DNA of 64,000 nt from Nitrospira sp. (GCA_020853775.1 JADYYH010000010.1:38981-102980), one strand, 5' to 3'. Positions 54,145 to 63,870 are shown, counted from the first letter of the stretch. The notes: generated by a model not told the origin, from the sequence alone. Numbers and translations: made by a program.

Positions 54145-54747
54145 ATGATCTTTGTCGGCCTCACCGGCGGCGTCGCCACGGGCAAAAGCACGGTCGCCAA
54201 GATGTTGGAACGATGCGGGGCTTTCGTCATCGACGCGGACGCACTGGCCCATCAGGTGATGGAGCCGGGCAAACCGGCCTGGCGTGCGATCGTCAAGACG
54301 TTCGGGAAAGCCGTCGTACATCCCGATCGGACCATCAATCGCCCGGCGCTGGGTGCCCTGGTGTTCCGGAACCGCGCCAAGCTGCGCCGCCTGGAACAGA
54401 TCATTCACCCCCGCGTCGCGCGTGAGCAGGCCAGGCTTACCAGGCTCGCCTGCCGTAAAGATCCGAGGGCCGTCGTCATTTATGACGTGCCTCTCCTCTA
54501 TGAAGCCGGCATTGATGCACGCGTGGATAAGGTCATCGTCGTCACCGCCGACCGGGAGACGCAAATCAGCCGATTGAAGAAACGGAATGGATTGACCCGC
54601 ACCGAAGCGATTCGACGGATTCGCAATCAATGGCCCCTGCGGAACAAGGTTGCGGCCGCCGACTATGTCCTCGACGGAACCACCGCCCGCCCGCGCCTGT
54701 TCACGCTGGTCACATCGCTCCACCGAGAATTGGCCGGACTCGCCTAG
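54145..54747 (+). CDS. coaE: Dephospho-CoA kinase
   Basis: 200 residues from the ATG at 54145; the frame is open upstream but the P-loop GLTGGVATGKSTVAKML then lies at residues 5-21, as in all CoaE proteins. FVIDADALAHQVMEPG and VIYDVPLLYEAG follow. The enzyme phosphorylates the 3'-OH of dephospho-CoA with ATP, the last step of coenzyme A synthesis. It is a single gene here, followed 110 nt later by trxB in the same direction. Confidence 0.95.
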   Translation: MIFVGLTGGVATGKSTVAKMLERCGAFVIDADALAHQVMEPGKPAWRAIVKTFGKAVVHPDRTINRPALGALVFRNRAKLRRLEQIIHPRVAREQARLTRLACRKDPRAVVIYDVPLLYEAGIDARVDKVIVVTADRETQISRLKKRNGLTRTEAIRRIRNQWPLRNKVAAADYVLDGTTARPRLFTLVTSLHRELAGLA

Positions 54748-54841
54748 CGACTCGACAGCCAGGGTCCAACAGCCCCTCGATGATCTGTGCGAATCGTCCT
54801 CACCATGCGACCCCGCTGGCTTTTCCCTCACAGCGCCGGTG

Positions 54842-54850
54842 TGTTAGCAT
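54842..54850 (+). promoter_or_regulatory. Extended -10 promoter of trxB
   Basis: TGTTAGCAT ends 6 nt before the ATG at 54857, with no Shine-Dalgarno, so the trxB mRNA is probably leaderless. Confidence 0.5.
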
Positions 54851-54856
54851 CCGCCC

Positions 54857-55783
54857 ATGCCTCGTCTTGTGATCATCGGCTCCGGCCCCGCCGGCCTGAC
54901 TGCAGCCATCTATGCCGCGCGAGCGAACCTCTCGCCGCTTCTGATCGAAGGCTGGCAATCCGGCGGACAACTCACGACCACGACAGAAGTCGAAAACTAT
55001 CCGGGCTTTTCCAAAGGGATCATGGGGCCCGAGTTGATGAAGGAGATGCGCGGCCAGGCAGCACGGTTCGGGACGGAGTTTTTGACCGGGGATGTCTCAG
55101 CCGTCGATCTATCGACGCGACCGTTTCGCCTGACCATCGACGGAGAACGGGCCATCGAGGCAGAAGCCCTCATTCTGGCGACGGGCGCCTCGCCTATTCG
55201 GCTCGGATTGCCGAACGAACAGCGCCTGACCGGGTATGGCGTCTCGACCTGCGCGACTTGCGACGGGTACTTTTTCCGAGGACAGGATGTGGTGATCGTC
55301 GGCGGCGGCGACAGCGCCGTGGAAGAAGCCACCTTTCTGACGAAGTTCGCGCGCACCGTCACCGTTGTGCACCGCCGCGACAAACTGCGGGCCTCCAAAA
55401 TCATGCAAGACCGCGCCATGCGTAATGAAAAGATTTCGTTCGCGTGGAATTCCGTCGTGGAAGACATCCTCGGGAAAGATCTGGTCACCGGGGTTCGACT
55501 CAAGAACATCGTCACCGGCACCTCCACCGATCTCCCCTGTGCCGGCGTCTTCATCGCCATCGGCCATCGGCCCAACACCGATCTCGTCAAGGGCCAATTG
55601 GATATGGACGAGCACGGCTACATCCTCACCTCGCGCGGGGCCCACACCACTGTGCCCGGCGTGTTTGCCGCAGGCGACGTCCAGGATGCGAAATACCGGC
55701 AAGCCATTACCGCAGCCGGCTCCGGCTGCATGGCCGCCATCGACGCCGAGCGGTTCCTGGAATCAGCGCTTCATCCTCTCTAA
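54857..55783 (+). CDS. trxB: Thioredoxin reductase
   Basis: 308 residues, the usual length. The FAD loop [16 protein letters not shown] is near the N-terminus, [16 protein letters not shown] follows, the redox-active CATC is at residues 132-135, the NADPH loop [10 protein letters not shown] near 152, and [10 protein letters not shown] near the C-terminus. The enzyme reduces thioredoxin with NADPH for ribonucleotide reduction and protein thiol maintenance. The gene is followed by a palindromic repeat element and then thiI. Confidence 0.96.
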   Translation: MPRLVIIGSGPAGLTAAIYAARANLSPLLIEGWQSGGQLTTTTEVENYPGFSKGIMGPELMKEMRGQAARFGTEFLTGDVSAVDLSTRPFRLTIDGERAIEAEALILATGASPIRLGLPNEQRLTGYGVSTCATCDGYFFRGQDVVIVGGGDSAVEEATFLTKFARTVTVVHRRDKLRASKIMQDRAMRNEKISFAWNSVVEDILGKDLVTGVRLKNIVTGTSTDLPCAGVFIAIGHRPNTDLVKGQLDMDEHGYILTSRGAHTTVPGVFAAGDVQDAKYRQAITAAGSGCMAAIDAERFLESALHPL

Positions 55784-55792
55784 ACCTCCCAC

Positions 55793-55916
55793 AGGATGCT
55801 CAAAATGGTTGTCCAACAAAGCCGCAGGCGAGACAGATGCCGGAGGCGTACCCCCAGGGGTACGTTGAGGATATCGTCGAGCCGAGAACGAAGTTGGCGA
55901 CCATTTTCAGCATCCT
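55793..55916. repeat. Intergenic palindromic repeat family 2 (complete copy)
   Basis: Outer arms 55793-55817 (begin AGGATGCT) and 55893-55916 (end AGCATCCT) are inverted repeats matching almost throughout. In the middle, CGTACCCC pairs with GGGGTACG (55847-55864). The whole folds as a long stem with a nested hairpin. It fills the trxB-thiI gap and stops 9 nt before the thiI ATG. Confidence 0.85.
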
Positions 55917-55925
55917 GGTAATATT

Positions 55926-57104
55926 ATGCATTGCGCGATCATCCACTACCACGAACTCGCCCTCAAAGGCCGCAACCGCGATTTCTTTGAACAGCGGCTC
56001 GTTCGCAATATCCGCTTGGCCCTCAAAGATCTGAACATCCGGCGGATCGAATCGCTGCAGGGACGTATCCGGGTGACGATCCCCGAGGGCGTCGCCCCGG
56101 ACGTGATCACGGAACGGCTCCGGCGCATCTGCGGCGTCTCCAACTTCCTGCTGAGCGAATCCGTGCCGTTAGATCTGAAGGAGCCGGATCTCTCGATGAT
56201 CAAGCAGGTCGCGCAGCGCCAGCTTGCTGCGCTGTCGTTCACCTCGTTTCGCGTCACGGCCAAACGCGCGGATAAACGTCTGCCGTTGACGTCCATGGAT
56301 GTGGAGCGTGAAGTCGGCGCCTATCTCCATGAAGTCACGGGCAAGGCCGTAAAGCTGAAACAGCCGGACCTGACGCTCTACATCGAGCTACTGACCAAAG
56401 AAGCCCATGTCGCGGCGAGGAAAATCGAAGGACCCGGGGGCATGCCGGTGGGCACCAGCGGTAAGGTGGCCTGTTTGATTTCCGGAGGGATTGATTCACC
56501 GGTTGCCGCTTACCGCATGATCAAACGCGGGTGTAAGGCGGTCTTCGTCCACTTTTCAGGCCGCCCGCTGGTCAGCCGCGCTTCCGAGGAGAAGGTTCAG
56601 GAACTGGTTCAGCTCCTCACCGCTTACCAATATCACTCCAAGCTCTACATTGTCCCGTTCGGCGAAATCCAACAGGAAATCGTCGCCAATGCCCCGTCGC
56701 CCTTTCGGGTGGTGTTGTACCGGCGGATCATGGTGCGGATTGCGCAGGAACTGGCGCGGCGGGAAGGCTGTTGGGCGTTGGTGACCGGCGATAGTCTCGG
56801 CCAGGTGGCCTCGCAGACAGCGGAGAATCTGGTGGTGGTCGAGAGCGCGGCGGACATCCCCATGCTTCGGCCACTCATCGGCATGGATAAAATCGAGATC
56901 ACGGAACAGGCCCAACAGATCGGAAGCTTCACCACATCCATCGAACCGGATCAGGATTGCTGCAAACTCTTCGTCCCCCTCCATCCAAGCACCAGAACCA
57001 AATTGGATGATATCAATCGGATTGAGCGAGGACTGGAGATCAGCGCCTTCGTCAAACGAGGCGTCGAGAAGGCGGAACTGACGATCTTCACTTTCCCTTC
57101 GTAA
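55926..57104 (+). CDS. thiI: tRNA 4-thiouridine synthetase ThiI, short form without rhodanese domain
   Basis: 392 residues. N-terminal ferredoxin-like and THUMP domains (HYHELALKGRNRDFFE; then TAKRADKRLPLTS) precede a PP-loop ATPase, CLISGGIDSPVAAYRM (SGGxDS at 186-191), with DQDCCKLFVP near the C-terminus. It adenylates U8 of tRNA for sulfur insertion. The rhodanese domain with its catalytic Cys, present in E. coli, is absent, as in Bacillus and archaea, so a separate sulfurtransferase must supply sulfur. Its 3' end overlaps the convergent START-like gene by 17 bp. Confidence 0.93.
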   Translation: MHCAIIHYHELALKGRNRDFFEQRLVRNIRLALKDLNIRRIESLQGRIRVTIPEGVAPDVITERLRRICGVSNFLLSESVPLDLKEPDLSMIKQVAQRQLAALSFTSFRVTAKRADKRLPLTSMDVEREVGAYLHEVTGKAVKLKQPDLTLYIELLTKEAHVAARKIEGPGGMPVGTSGKVACLISGGIDSPVAAYRMIKRGCKAVFVHFSGRPLVSRASEEKVQELVQLLTAYQYHSKLYIVPFGEIQQEIVANAPSPFRVVLYRRIMVRIAQELARREGCWALVTGDSLGQVASQTAENLVVVESAADIPMLRPLIGMDKIEITEQAQQIGSFTTSIEPDQDCCKLFVPLHPSTRTKLDDINRIERGLEISAFVKRGVEKAELTIFTFPS

Positions 57105-57690
57105 CCAGATCCAGCGCCCGTTGCCGCACAAGCCGAAAGTGCACGTTGAGCTCCCGCTCCATGGCGACGGCGATCAACCAATCGGGAATCATCGTCCTCG
57201 GCTCGACGAGCAATTCAAACTCGGCTCGCGTTTGACTGCCGTCGCCCGCCGCTTGCAGCCTCCACTCCCGATGGTACTGCTTGAAATCGCCCCCCTTCAG
57301 ATCAGTGACCAACCCGCCGCCGGGCAATACCTGCGATTCGCAGAGCAGTCTCTGCTCACCAGGCAAGAGCGCATGGGAAATATAAACGTCCGTCAGGACA
57401 TGGCCTTCGTGCTCCTCGACCTGCGCCATGCGCATACGGGTTTCGAATAACTCGGGCCACTTGCGGTATTCGGTCAGAATGGAATGAAGCACCGACGGAC
57501 TACCCGGGAACAGCAGCGTGGCGGTCGCCTTGACTCCGCCACCCGGATCGGGTTCCACCAGCAGGGGCCGAAGGAGCTGGATCGATCCCACCTCTCCCGA
57601 CCAGCATGGGGCGAGGGGCGCCAGCACGAACACCGTCACACAGCCGAGCAGCATTCCAAGAAAAGACATGAGGCGTGGCATCGCGCGCAT
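57088..57690 (-). CDS. Exported SRPBCC/START-like protein
   Basis: 200 residues with an N-terminal signal or membrane segment (LMSFLGMLLGCVTVFVLAPLAPCW). The mature part is a typical START/SRPBCC lipid-binding fold: ATATLLFPGSPSVLHSILTEYRKWPELF and DVYISHALLPGEQRLLCESQ, with AEFELLVEPRTMIPDWLIAVAMERELN at the end. A periplasmic ligand-binding or lipid-transfer role is inferred. It converges on thiI with a 17-bp overlap. Confidence 0.8.
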   Translation of the reverse strand: MRAMPRLMSFLGMLLGCVTVFVLAPLAPCWSGEVGSIQLLRPLLVEPDPGGGVKATATLLFPGSPSVLHSILTEYRKWPELFETRMRMAQVEEHEGHVLTDVYISHALLPGEQRLLCESQVLPGGGLVTDLKGGDFKQYHREWRLQAAGDGSQTRAEFELLVEPRTMIPDWLIAVAMERELNVHFRLVRQRALDLVTKGK

Positions 57691-57954
57691 CAGGCTCTAC
57701 CGAAAGATCCGGCAAGTCGGAGGATGCAGGTGTTTACCAAGGAGATCGGGATCCATTCAACGATGACACCAGCGATCATTCGTACTCCAAGCATGACAAC
57801 GGACTGGCCGGCGGGATCACTCACCGCGGAAGGGATCATACGAGAAGTATACTGATTGACCACAGGGAGTGCGAGTGCAGAGAGCAGAGAGCAGGCGCAG
57901 TATCGTTCGCAGGCTGTTCAGAAAGGCCGTCCAGCAGCCTGTATCAACCGCCTG

Positions 57955-58716
57955 CTACTCGGTGGCGAGACGGAAAACCAACACAGCTCCGGTGGGTGCG
58001 CCATGTTCATCGTGGATCACCGCGGCGCTCTCATGGATCACATGCTCGACGCCGTGACGACTCATGAGCAGGAAGGGGCGCCGGCCCTGATCCACTGGCT
58101 TGATCTGCTGCAGCGCTGAAAGGGCGGGATTCACCAGAGAGGTACGTCGCTGCGCATCCACCACGACCATGACATCTTGAATGGCTTTTCCGAGCGCGTC
58201 TGGCTGCGACCAGCCGGTCAGCCCCTCCGCGGCCGGATTGAGCAACGTCACCTTTCCCTGCGGATCGATCGTCACGACGGCATCACTCATCGATTGCAGC
58301 ACCGAATCGAGCCAGCGGCCGCGCTGTTCGGCAATACGCAGGACACGCTGACGAAAGAGCGCCAGTTCGAGCGCGGCGCGTAAATCGCTGCTCACGAAGG
58401 GCTTGATCAGATAGGCCAATGGGAGTGTATATCTCGCCCGCTCCAGCGTGTCCTCATCGGAGAAGGCCGTCAGATAGATCACCGGAATGCTGTAACGCGA
58501 TTGAATGGTCCTGGCGGCATCGATGCCATCGAGCGGCCCTTTGAGCTTGATATCCATGAGAATCAGGTCCGGCCGATGTTGTCCGGCCACATCCACGGCC
58601 TCGCTTCCCGAGGCCACCACCCCGACCACGACATACCCGAGCGACCGCAGTTGTCGCCGAATATCTTCAGCCACCACGACTTCATCGTCGACGATCAGAA
58701 TTTTTTCTTGTGCCAT
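57955..58716 (-). CDS. Response regulator with PAS domain, no output domain
   Basis: 253 residues. Receiver domain (1-120): ILIVDDEVVVAEDIR, phospho-acceptor Asp in LILMDIKLKG, Thr in VIYLTAFSD and Lys in YLIKPFVSS, all canonical. A PAS domain follows (about 135-250): DSVLQSMSDAVVTIDPQGKVTLLNPAAEGLTGWSQPD. The protein stops after PAS, with no kinase, GGDEF or HTH domain, so it is a receiver-PAS adaptor or a sensor that signals through a partner. It stands alone and divergent from the next gene. Confidence 0.88.
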   Translation of the reverse strand: MAQEKILIVDDEVVVAEDIRRQLRSLGYVVVGVVASGSEAVDVAGQHRPDLILMDIKLKGPLDGIDAARTIQSRYSIPVIYLTAFSDEDTLERARYTLPLAYLIKPFVSSDLRAALELALFRQRVLRIAEQRGRWLDSVLQSMSDAVVTIDPQGKVTLLNPAAEGLTGWSQPDALGKAIQDVMVVVDAQRRTSLVNPALSALQQIKPVDQGRRPFLLMSRHGVEHVIHESAAVIHDEHGAPTGAVLVFRLATE

Positions 58717-59024
58717 CGTGCAACCAGAGAACGGCCTGAAACGATCATTGCGCCGTCATGCCGGGATCCCGTCGTCCCGTGACACACGTATCCACCCAGT
58801 TGTCCCGCAGTTCACGCAACTAGCATGCCACTCGGCCGTCCCTGTTCTTGCACCATGTTACGCCACAGCCTTCCTGCTCTCGCCTACGCTGACGGTGGTT
58901 TTTGAACAATGGTCGGACAGATTCGGAAGGGAGAGGGGCAAGATATCGCGGCCTGCCGATGGTGAGGGTTCGCTGCGGAAAGAAGGCTGTGGTACGATGC
59001 CATTTTTCACTGGAGCGCCGCACC
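58717..59024. other. Divergent intergenic region
   Basis: 308 bp between the receiver-PAS gene and the exported Cys-rich protein gene. No gene recognised. It contains the extended -10 element at 58990-58998 for the rightward gene. Other frames here lack ribosome binding sites. Confidence 0.55.
58990..58998 (+). promoter_or_regulatory. Extended -10 promoter of the exported Cys-rich protein gene
   Basis: TGGTACGAT ends 26 nt before the ATG at 59025, giving a leader of about 20 nt. Confidence 0.5.
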
Positions 59025-59399
59025 ATGGCTTCGCTCGTTCGTGTGATTTCCCTGATTCTCTTCTGTCTGCCGGTCCCGCTCAGCGTCATGCCGTTTGCGG
59101 CGCAGGCACAAACGCCTCCTGACTCTGCGGCAACCACCGAGCACTCGTGCAGTTTCGGCATGGCCAAGGGTGACCCCGCCCATCAGTGCCAGGTACCGAT
59201 TCCTGCCGGCTGCGTCATTGCCAAATTTCCCGGGACCGACAAACCCTGGACCACCGTCTCCAAAGCCGGTCGCACCTTCTGCACCTTCGACACAAAAGGC
59301 ACGGACTGGAAAACCAAGATCACCGGGCAATGCACCCGCTGCGACTCCAGCCATTGTACCGGCCAATTCATGGTGCGGTTCGAGTGCACAAAACCGTAA
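59025..59399 (+). CDS. Small exported Cys-rich protein, unknown function
   Basis: 124 residues from the ATG at 59025. A signal peptide (LVRVISLILFCLPVPLSVMPFAAQA) precedes a mature domain with eight Cys: HSCSFGMAKGDPAHQCQVPIPAGCVI, TFCTFDTKG, GQCTRCDSSHCTGQ and FECTKP, probably held by disulfides. The family is not named to me. Its stop codon overlaps the queG start (TAATG), so the two are coupled. Confidence 0.78.
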   Translation: MASLVRVISLILFCLPVPLSVMPFAAQAQTPPDSAATTEHSCSFGMAKGDPAHQCQVPIPAGCVIAKFPGTDKPWTTVSKAGRTFCTFDTKGTDWKTKITGQCTRCDSSHCTGQFMVRFECTKP

Positions 59400-60430
59400 T
59401 GCCCGAAGCCCTTACAGCGCTGATCAAACAGGCCGCGCACGAGTTGGGGTTCGATGTCGTCGGCATCAGTCGACTGCCGCAGCCCTCAGAACCGACGTCC
59501 GGCCAGACTGCCGGCCCTTCCTCACATCGGCTCCGCGATCGGCTGCAGGAATGGTTGCAGCGAGGATTCCAGGCCTCCATGAACTGGATGACGCGTGACC
59601 CGGAGCGACGGGCCGATCCGGCTCTGGTCTTGCCCGGATGCCGTTCCATCATTTCCGTCGGAATGAATTATTACACCGATCAGCGGGCCGACGAGCGACC
59701 GGGGAACGGCCGGATCGCCCGGTATGCCTGGGGGCTCGACTATCACAAGATCCTGGGTGATCGATTAACCCGGCTGTCTGAACGCATCACCACCCTGACG
59801 CCAGAGAGTCGCCATCGCGCCTATGTCGATACGGGCCCGGTTATGGAAAAGGCCTGGGCTCAGCAGGCCGGGCTGGGATGGATCGGCAAACATTCTAACC
59901 TGGTCTCGCCTGAATTCGGTTCCTGGCTTTTGTTGGGAGAAATTCTGACGACCCTGGAGCTTGATCCGGACGAGGCTGGAACCGACCTCTGCGGCAGCTG
60001 CACACTGTGCATCCAGGCCTGTCCCACAGGAGCGATTACCGAGCCCTATGTCGTGGATGCCGGGCGTTGTATTTCTTATCTCACGATTGAACTTCGAGGC
60101 AGCACCCCCCCTGTTCCTGAGGAACTGCGACGGGGAATAGGCAATCGGATTTTTGGCTGCGACGATTGTCTGGATATCTGTCCCTATAACCACCAGGCCA
60201 CACCGACCAGCGAGCCCGGCTTCCAAGCCACCACGCTCTCCACATCACCTTCGTTACGCGGCTTGATGGACATGAACGAAGCGGCCTTCGCCGCAACGTT
60301 TAAACAGAGCCCCATTCGACGCGCCAAACACGCCGGACTTCAACGCAACGTCGCCTGGGCGCTGGCGAATGACGCCAAGGCCGTCGGACATCGCATGCCG
60401 ACACCAGCATCGGCCGCCGATTCTCTATAA
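59399..60430 (+). CDS. queG: Epoxyqueuosine reductase
   Basis: 343 residues from the ATG at 59399, which shares a base with the previous stop codon. HELGFDVVGIS is at the N-terminus, and RIARYAWGLDYHKIL and AYVDTGPVMEKAWAQQAGLGWIGKH bind cobalamin. Two [4Fe-4S] clusters are bound by CGSCTLCIQACPTGAI and CDDCLDICPYN. QueG reduces epoxyqueuosine to queuosine in tRNA, the last step of queuosine synthesis. It lies directly after an unrelated exported protein gene, in contrast to the usual lone or que-linked position. Confidence 0.95.
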   Translation: MPEALTALIKQAAHELGFDVVGISRLPQPSEPTSGQTAGPSSHRLRDRLQEWLQRGFQASMNWMTRDPERRADPALVLPGCRSIISVGMNYYTDQRADERPGNGRIARYAWGLDYHKILGDRLTRLSERITTLTPESRHRAYVDTGPVMEKAWAQQAGLGWIGKHSNLVSPEFGSWLLLGEILTTLELDPDEAGTDLCGSCTLCIQACPTGAITEPYVVDAGRCISYLTIELRGSTPPVPEELRRGIGNRIFGCDDCLDICPYNHQATPTSEPGFQATTLSTSPSLRGLMDMNEAAFAATFKQSPIRRAKHAGLQRNVAWALANDAKAVGHRMPTPASAADSL

Positions 60431-60459
60431 GCTCCCCTCTGTTTCTCCTCGGCCGATAG

Positions 60460-60468
60460 TGGTAGGCT
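60460..60468 (+). promoter_or_regulatory. Possible extended -10 promoter of the sigma-54 two-component operon
   Basis: TGGTAGGCT (TGn with TAnnnT) lies 49 nt before the ATG at 60518. It fits the same loose pattern as other promoters in the window but is the weakest. Confidence 0.35.
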
Positions 60469-60517
60469 ACGGCTCACGTCCTCGCACAAGAGGACCCACC
60501 TCAGCGGTTGCGAGACC

Positions 60518-61903
60518 ATGCACGCACCCACCCTCCTGATCGTCGACGATGAAGACCGCATGCGGCGCCTCTTCGAGTTGGTGCTGAAACCCGCCGGGTA
60601 TCAGCTCCTGCTGGCGTCTTCCGGCGACGAAGCCATTCGCATGCTGCAGGAGCAGGACTCCATCGACATGATCATCACGGATCTTCAATTGGGAACCCTG
60701 TCGGGCATGGACGTGCTGGAGGCTGCGCATCAACAGGCGCCCGACGTGCCGGTCCTGATCGTGACCGGGTATGGAACGGTGAAGTCGGCCGTCGAAGCGA
60801 TGCAGAAGGGCGCCTACGATTACATCTCCAAGCCGGTGGATAATGAAGAGCTGAAAATCGTCATCGCCCGGGCGCTGCAAGTCCGTCAACTCGCACGGGA
60901 TAATCGCACGTTACGCGCAGGGCTGCAGGAACAGTTCGGATTCGACCGGATCGTCAGCGTCTCCAAAGAAATGGAGCTCGTGAAACGGCTGGCCAAAGAG
61001 GTGGCCCAGACGGATTCCACCGTCTTGATCACGGGCGAGAGCGGCACGGGCAAAGATCTCCTCGCACGTGCGATTCATCTGGTCAGCCCGCGCGCCCAAG
61101 GCCCCATGGTGGCACTGAACTGCGCCGGGATTCCCGAGCATCTGCTTGAATCCGAACTGTTCGGGTATGAAAAAGGCGCATTCACGGATGCCAAAAAATC
61201 CAAACCCGGCCGCTTTCAAATGGCTGATCGGGGCACCCTATTTCTCGATGAAATCGGTGAACTCAGCCTCACGGCGCAGGCCAAACTGCTGCGGGTGCTC
61301 GAGCACCATGTGGTCGAGCCGCTGGGCGGTGTGCGGAGCATTCCGGTGGATCTGCGCGTCATTGCCGCGACCAATCAAGAGTTGCCCGATCTCATCAAGG
61401 CCGGTCGCTTCCGACTGGATTTGTATTATCGCTTGAACGTCTACCAGCTTCGCATGCCGCCCTTGCGCGAACGGCCGGGTGACATTGAACCGATCCTGAC
61501 TCAGTTTCTCGACCGGGCCCGGCGCGAGCGTGGCAGCCGGATCAAAAGCATCACACAGGATGCGCTGGCGCTTTTGAAACAGTATCCCTGGCCCGGCAAC
61601 GTGCGGGAATTGCACAATGTCGTGGAATGGCTCACCATCACTTGCAAGCAGGATGCGATCCAGCCGGAGCATCTGCCAGCCTCATTGACCGCCGCCGCCC
61701 CTCAACCGCCCGCGTCGCCGGCCGGCGCTCCCTCGCTCCTCTCGTTAGGGTTGTCGGTCGAAGAGGTCGAAAAGGCGATGCTGCAAGAGGCGCTGACTAA
61801 GAGCGGCGGCAATGTGTCCGAAGCCAGCCGACTGCTCAAAATCACACGCAATACGCTTCGGTATCGCATGGCCAAACATAACTTGTCGCAGCCTCAAGGG
61901 TGA
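60518..61903 (+). CDS. Sigma-54-dependent response regulator (NtrC/AtoC type)
   Basis: 461 residues. Receiver (1-120) with [15 protein letters not shown], phospho-acceptor Asp55 (MIITDLQLG), and [10 protein letters not shown]. The AAA+ domain (about 140-375) has Walker [16 protein letters not shown], the sigma-54-contact loop as GAFTDA (residues 220-225) instead of the usual GAFTGA, and [14 protein letters not shown]-type helix-turn-helix ends the protein ([23 protein letters not shown]). Its stop overlaps the kinase start (TGATG), so it forms a pair with it. Confidence 0.94.
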   Translation: MHAPTLLIVDDEDRMRRLFELVLKPAGYQLLLASSGDEAIRMLQEQDSIDMIITDLQLGTLSGMDVLEAAHQQAPDVPVLIVTGYGTVKSAVEAMQKGAYDYISKPVDNEELKIVIARALQVRQLARDNRTLRAGLQEQFGFDRIVSVSKEMELVKRLAKEVAQTDSTVLITGESGTGKDLLARAIHLVSPRAQGPMVALNCAGIPEHLLESELFGYEKGAFTDAKKSKPGRFQMADRGTLFLDEIGELSLTAQAKLLRVLEHHVVEPLGGVRSIPVDLRVIAATNQELPDLIKAGRFRLDLYYRLNVYQLRMPPLRERPGDIEPILTQFLDRARRERGSRIKSITQDALALLKQYPWPGNVRELHNVVEWLTITCKQDAIQPEHLPASLTAAAPQPPASPAGAPSLLSLGLSVEEVEKAMLQEALTKSGGNVSEASRLLKITRNTLRYRMAKHNLSQPQG

Positions 61904-63816
61904 TGCGCGCTGCACGACGGACGGGCGGACTCCAGAGAAAGTTTTTTGTCGCGTTGTTGATCGTCGGCATCGTGCCCGGCATGGTCGCGCTCTGGGCGAC
62001 GTACCGCTCCGGCACCGCCAGCCTCAAACAGGCGATCGGTGAAGGGTTTCAGGAAATTGCCCGTTCCACCTCGATTCGATTGGCCGGCGCCGTCGACGAG
62101 GAAATCGATCGCGCCGGGCGCCTGGCCATCAGCGTGGCCAATCAACAAGCAAGACATCGATCCAGCCAGACCACCCGCAATCCAACAGAAGCATCCCGTT
62201 CCCACATCGATCCCCGGCCTGTGACCAATCCCGTGACCGCGGGATACCTCGAAGAATGGGCGCGTGACTCGCGGCACTATCTGCGCGTCACCATTGCCGA
62301 TCAGCAGGGCCTCGTCGTGGCCTCCACCGATCCGGAACTCCCACCACAGCAGGCTAATCAAACCTGGTGGCGCGAAGCCATCATTGCCCCGGCCGGCGCG
62401 GCCTATGTCAGCAATGTCGCACTCGATCCGGTCACCAAGGACGCGATCTTCCACGTCGCGGTTCCGATTGTCGAAAAGTCTGGAGGCACGGTGACCGGCG
62501 CCGTCGACCTCGCGATTCGCCACCATCTCCTCACCCAACTGATCCTTCCCATTCAGATCGGCAATACGGGCCATGCGATGCTCCTGGATACACAAGGAAC
62601 ACCGCTCATCTGTCCGGTGCTACCGCCCACCGCCCACCTGATTCCAGCAACCCTCATGAACCGGCTGGCCCTAGACCATCCCTTGTGGCTGGTGGCCGAT
62701 GACGATGCGCACGGCGGCCGCGACGCAATCGTCGGAGCCTCGCCGGTCCGCTTCAGCCATCCGTTGACGCCGTCCAGCCTGGAAGGCAACCGGTGGTACG
62801 CCTTTGTCCGGCAGGCTCCCGAAGAGACCTATGCGCCGATCTATTCGCTCCTGCTGTCGGTAGGCGTAATCGGCTTCGGGTTGGTGATCGCGCTGTCTAT
62901 GTTTGGATTTGTGGTCGGCTACCGCATCGTCAAGCCGCTCACGGCGCTTCAGCGGGAAGCTGAAGGACTACGCCTTACTCTGGCGACGCCTCACACCGAC
63001 GGCACGGCCCCATCTGTGACGCCGCCCCTCTCTCAGGAGTACCGTACCGGCGATGAAATTGAAGACCTCGCCACCACGTTCAGCGCGATGCGGGCAGTGC
63101 TGGAAGAAAATCTGCGCACCATCAGGTCGCAGCAACATGAACTGATCCGGCAGGAAAAATTGGCCTCGGTTGGACAACTCCTGGCCGCCCTTGCCCATGA
63201 CCTCCGTAACCCCCTCGGCGTGATCCGAAGTTCCGCACAAGTGGTGCTGGAAGGCTCGCAAGGAGAAGCCATCCGTCATGAAATGGCCCGCTATATCATC
63301 GACGAAGTCGACAAACTGTCGCAGCGCCTCCACGACTTTCTGCGCTATGCGAGGCAGAAACCGCCGGACTTGGCCGACTGCGCTGCGGAAGACGTCATTC
63401 GTGCCGCCTTAAAGCAGTGGGCGGCGCAAGGGGGGCATGAACGCATCCGGGTCGAGCAGCGGTTCGAACGCAACCTGCCTCTGATTCGTATTGATCCTGA
63501 ACAGATCAAAGACGCGCTGATGAACGTGCTGATCAATGCGCGAGAAGCGATGGCCGAGGGGGGAGCCCTGATAGTGGCAACCCGTGGTGGGGATGGAAGC
63601 GCGGTAGAAATCGACGTGAGCGATACGGGAAGCGGCATTGCCCCCGACCATCTTGCGAGGATTTTCGAGCCGTTTTTCACGACCAAGAACTACGGCACGG
63701 GACTCGGCCTCACCAACGTCAAACGGCTCGTGGAAGACAACGGCGGAACCCTGGCCGTGATCAGCAACCAGGGAACCGGAACCACGTTCACGCTGCGATT
63801 TCGCCCCGTCAGCTAG
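61903..63816 (+). CDS. Sensor histidine kinase partner of the sigma-54 regulator
   Basis: 637 residues from the ATG at 61903 (GTG at 61900 is an alternative). A membrane helix near residues 18-36 and another near 310-335 flank a large extracytoplasmic Cache-like domain (SVANQQARHR; VVASTDPELPPQQANQTWWREAIIAPAGAAYVS). A HAMP domain follows, then HisKA with LAALAHDLRNPLGVIRSSAQVV (His432), and HATPase with EIDVSDTGSGIAPDHL and FTTKNYGTGLGLTNVKRL. It should phosphorylate the regulator encoded immediately upstream in response to a small ligand. Confidence 0.94.
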   Translation: MRAARRTGGLQRKFFVALLIVGIVPGMVALWATYRSGTASLKQAIGEGFQEIARSTSIRLAGAVDEEIDRAGRLAISVANQQARHRSSQTTRNPTEASRSHIDPRPVTNPVTAGYLEEWARDSRHYLRVTIADQQGLVVASTDPELPPQQANQTWWREAIIAPAGAAYVSNVALDPVTKDAIFHVAVPIVEKSGGTVTGAVDLAIRHHLLTQLILPIQIGNTGHAMLLDTQGTPLICPVLPPTAHLIPATLMNRLALDHPLWLVADDDAHGGRDAIVGASPVRFSHPLTPSSLEGNRWYAFVRQAPEETYAPIYSLLLSVGVIGFGLVIALSMFGFVVGYRIVKPLTALQREAEGLRLTLATPHTDGTAPSVTPPLSQEYRTGDEIEDLATTFSAMRAVLEENLRTIRSQQHELIRQEKLASVGQLLAALAHDLRNPLGVIRSSAQVVLEGSQGEAIRHEMARYIIDEVDKLSQRLHDFLRYARQKPPDLADCAAEDVIRAALKQWAAQGGHERIRVEQRFERNLPLIRIDPEQIKDALMNVLINAREAMAEGGALIVATRGGDGSAVEIDVSDTGSGIAPDHLARIFEPFFTTKNYGTGLGLTNVKRLVEDNGGTLAVISNQGTGTTFTLRFRPVS

Positions 63817-63834
63817 GCACGGCTCATCCGGGAA

Positions 63835-63870
63835 GCGAGAACGCCGCTGGCGGCCTGTTTCAGCCTCCTG
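63835..63870. repeat. Right-arm fragment of palindromic repeat family 2
   Basis: GCGAGAACGCC followed by GCTGGCGGCCTGTTTCAGCCTCCTG matches the right half of the 55793-55916 element (GCCGAGAACGAAG, then TTTTCAGCATCCTG). The left half is not recognisable upstream, so this is a truncated copy just after the kinase stop. Confidence 0.65.
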
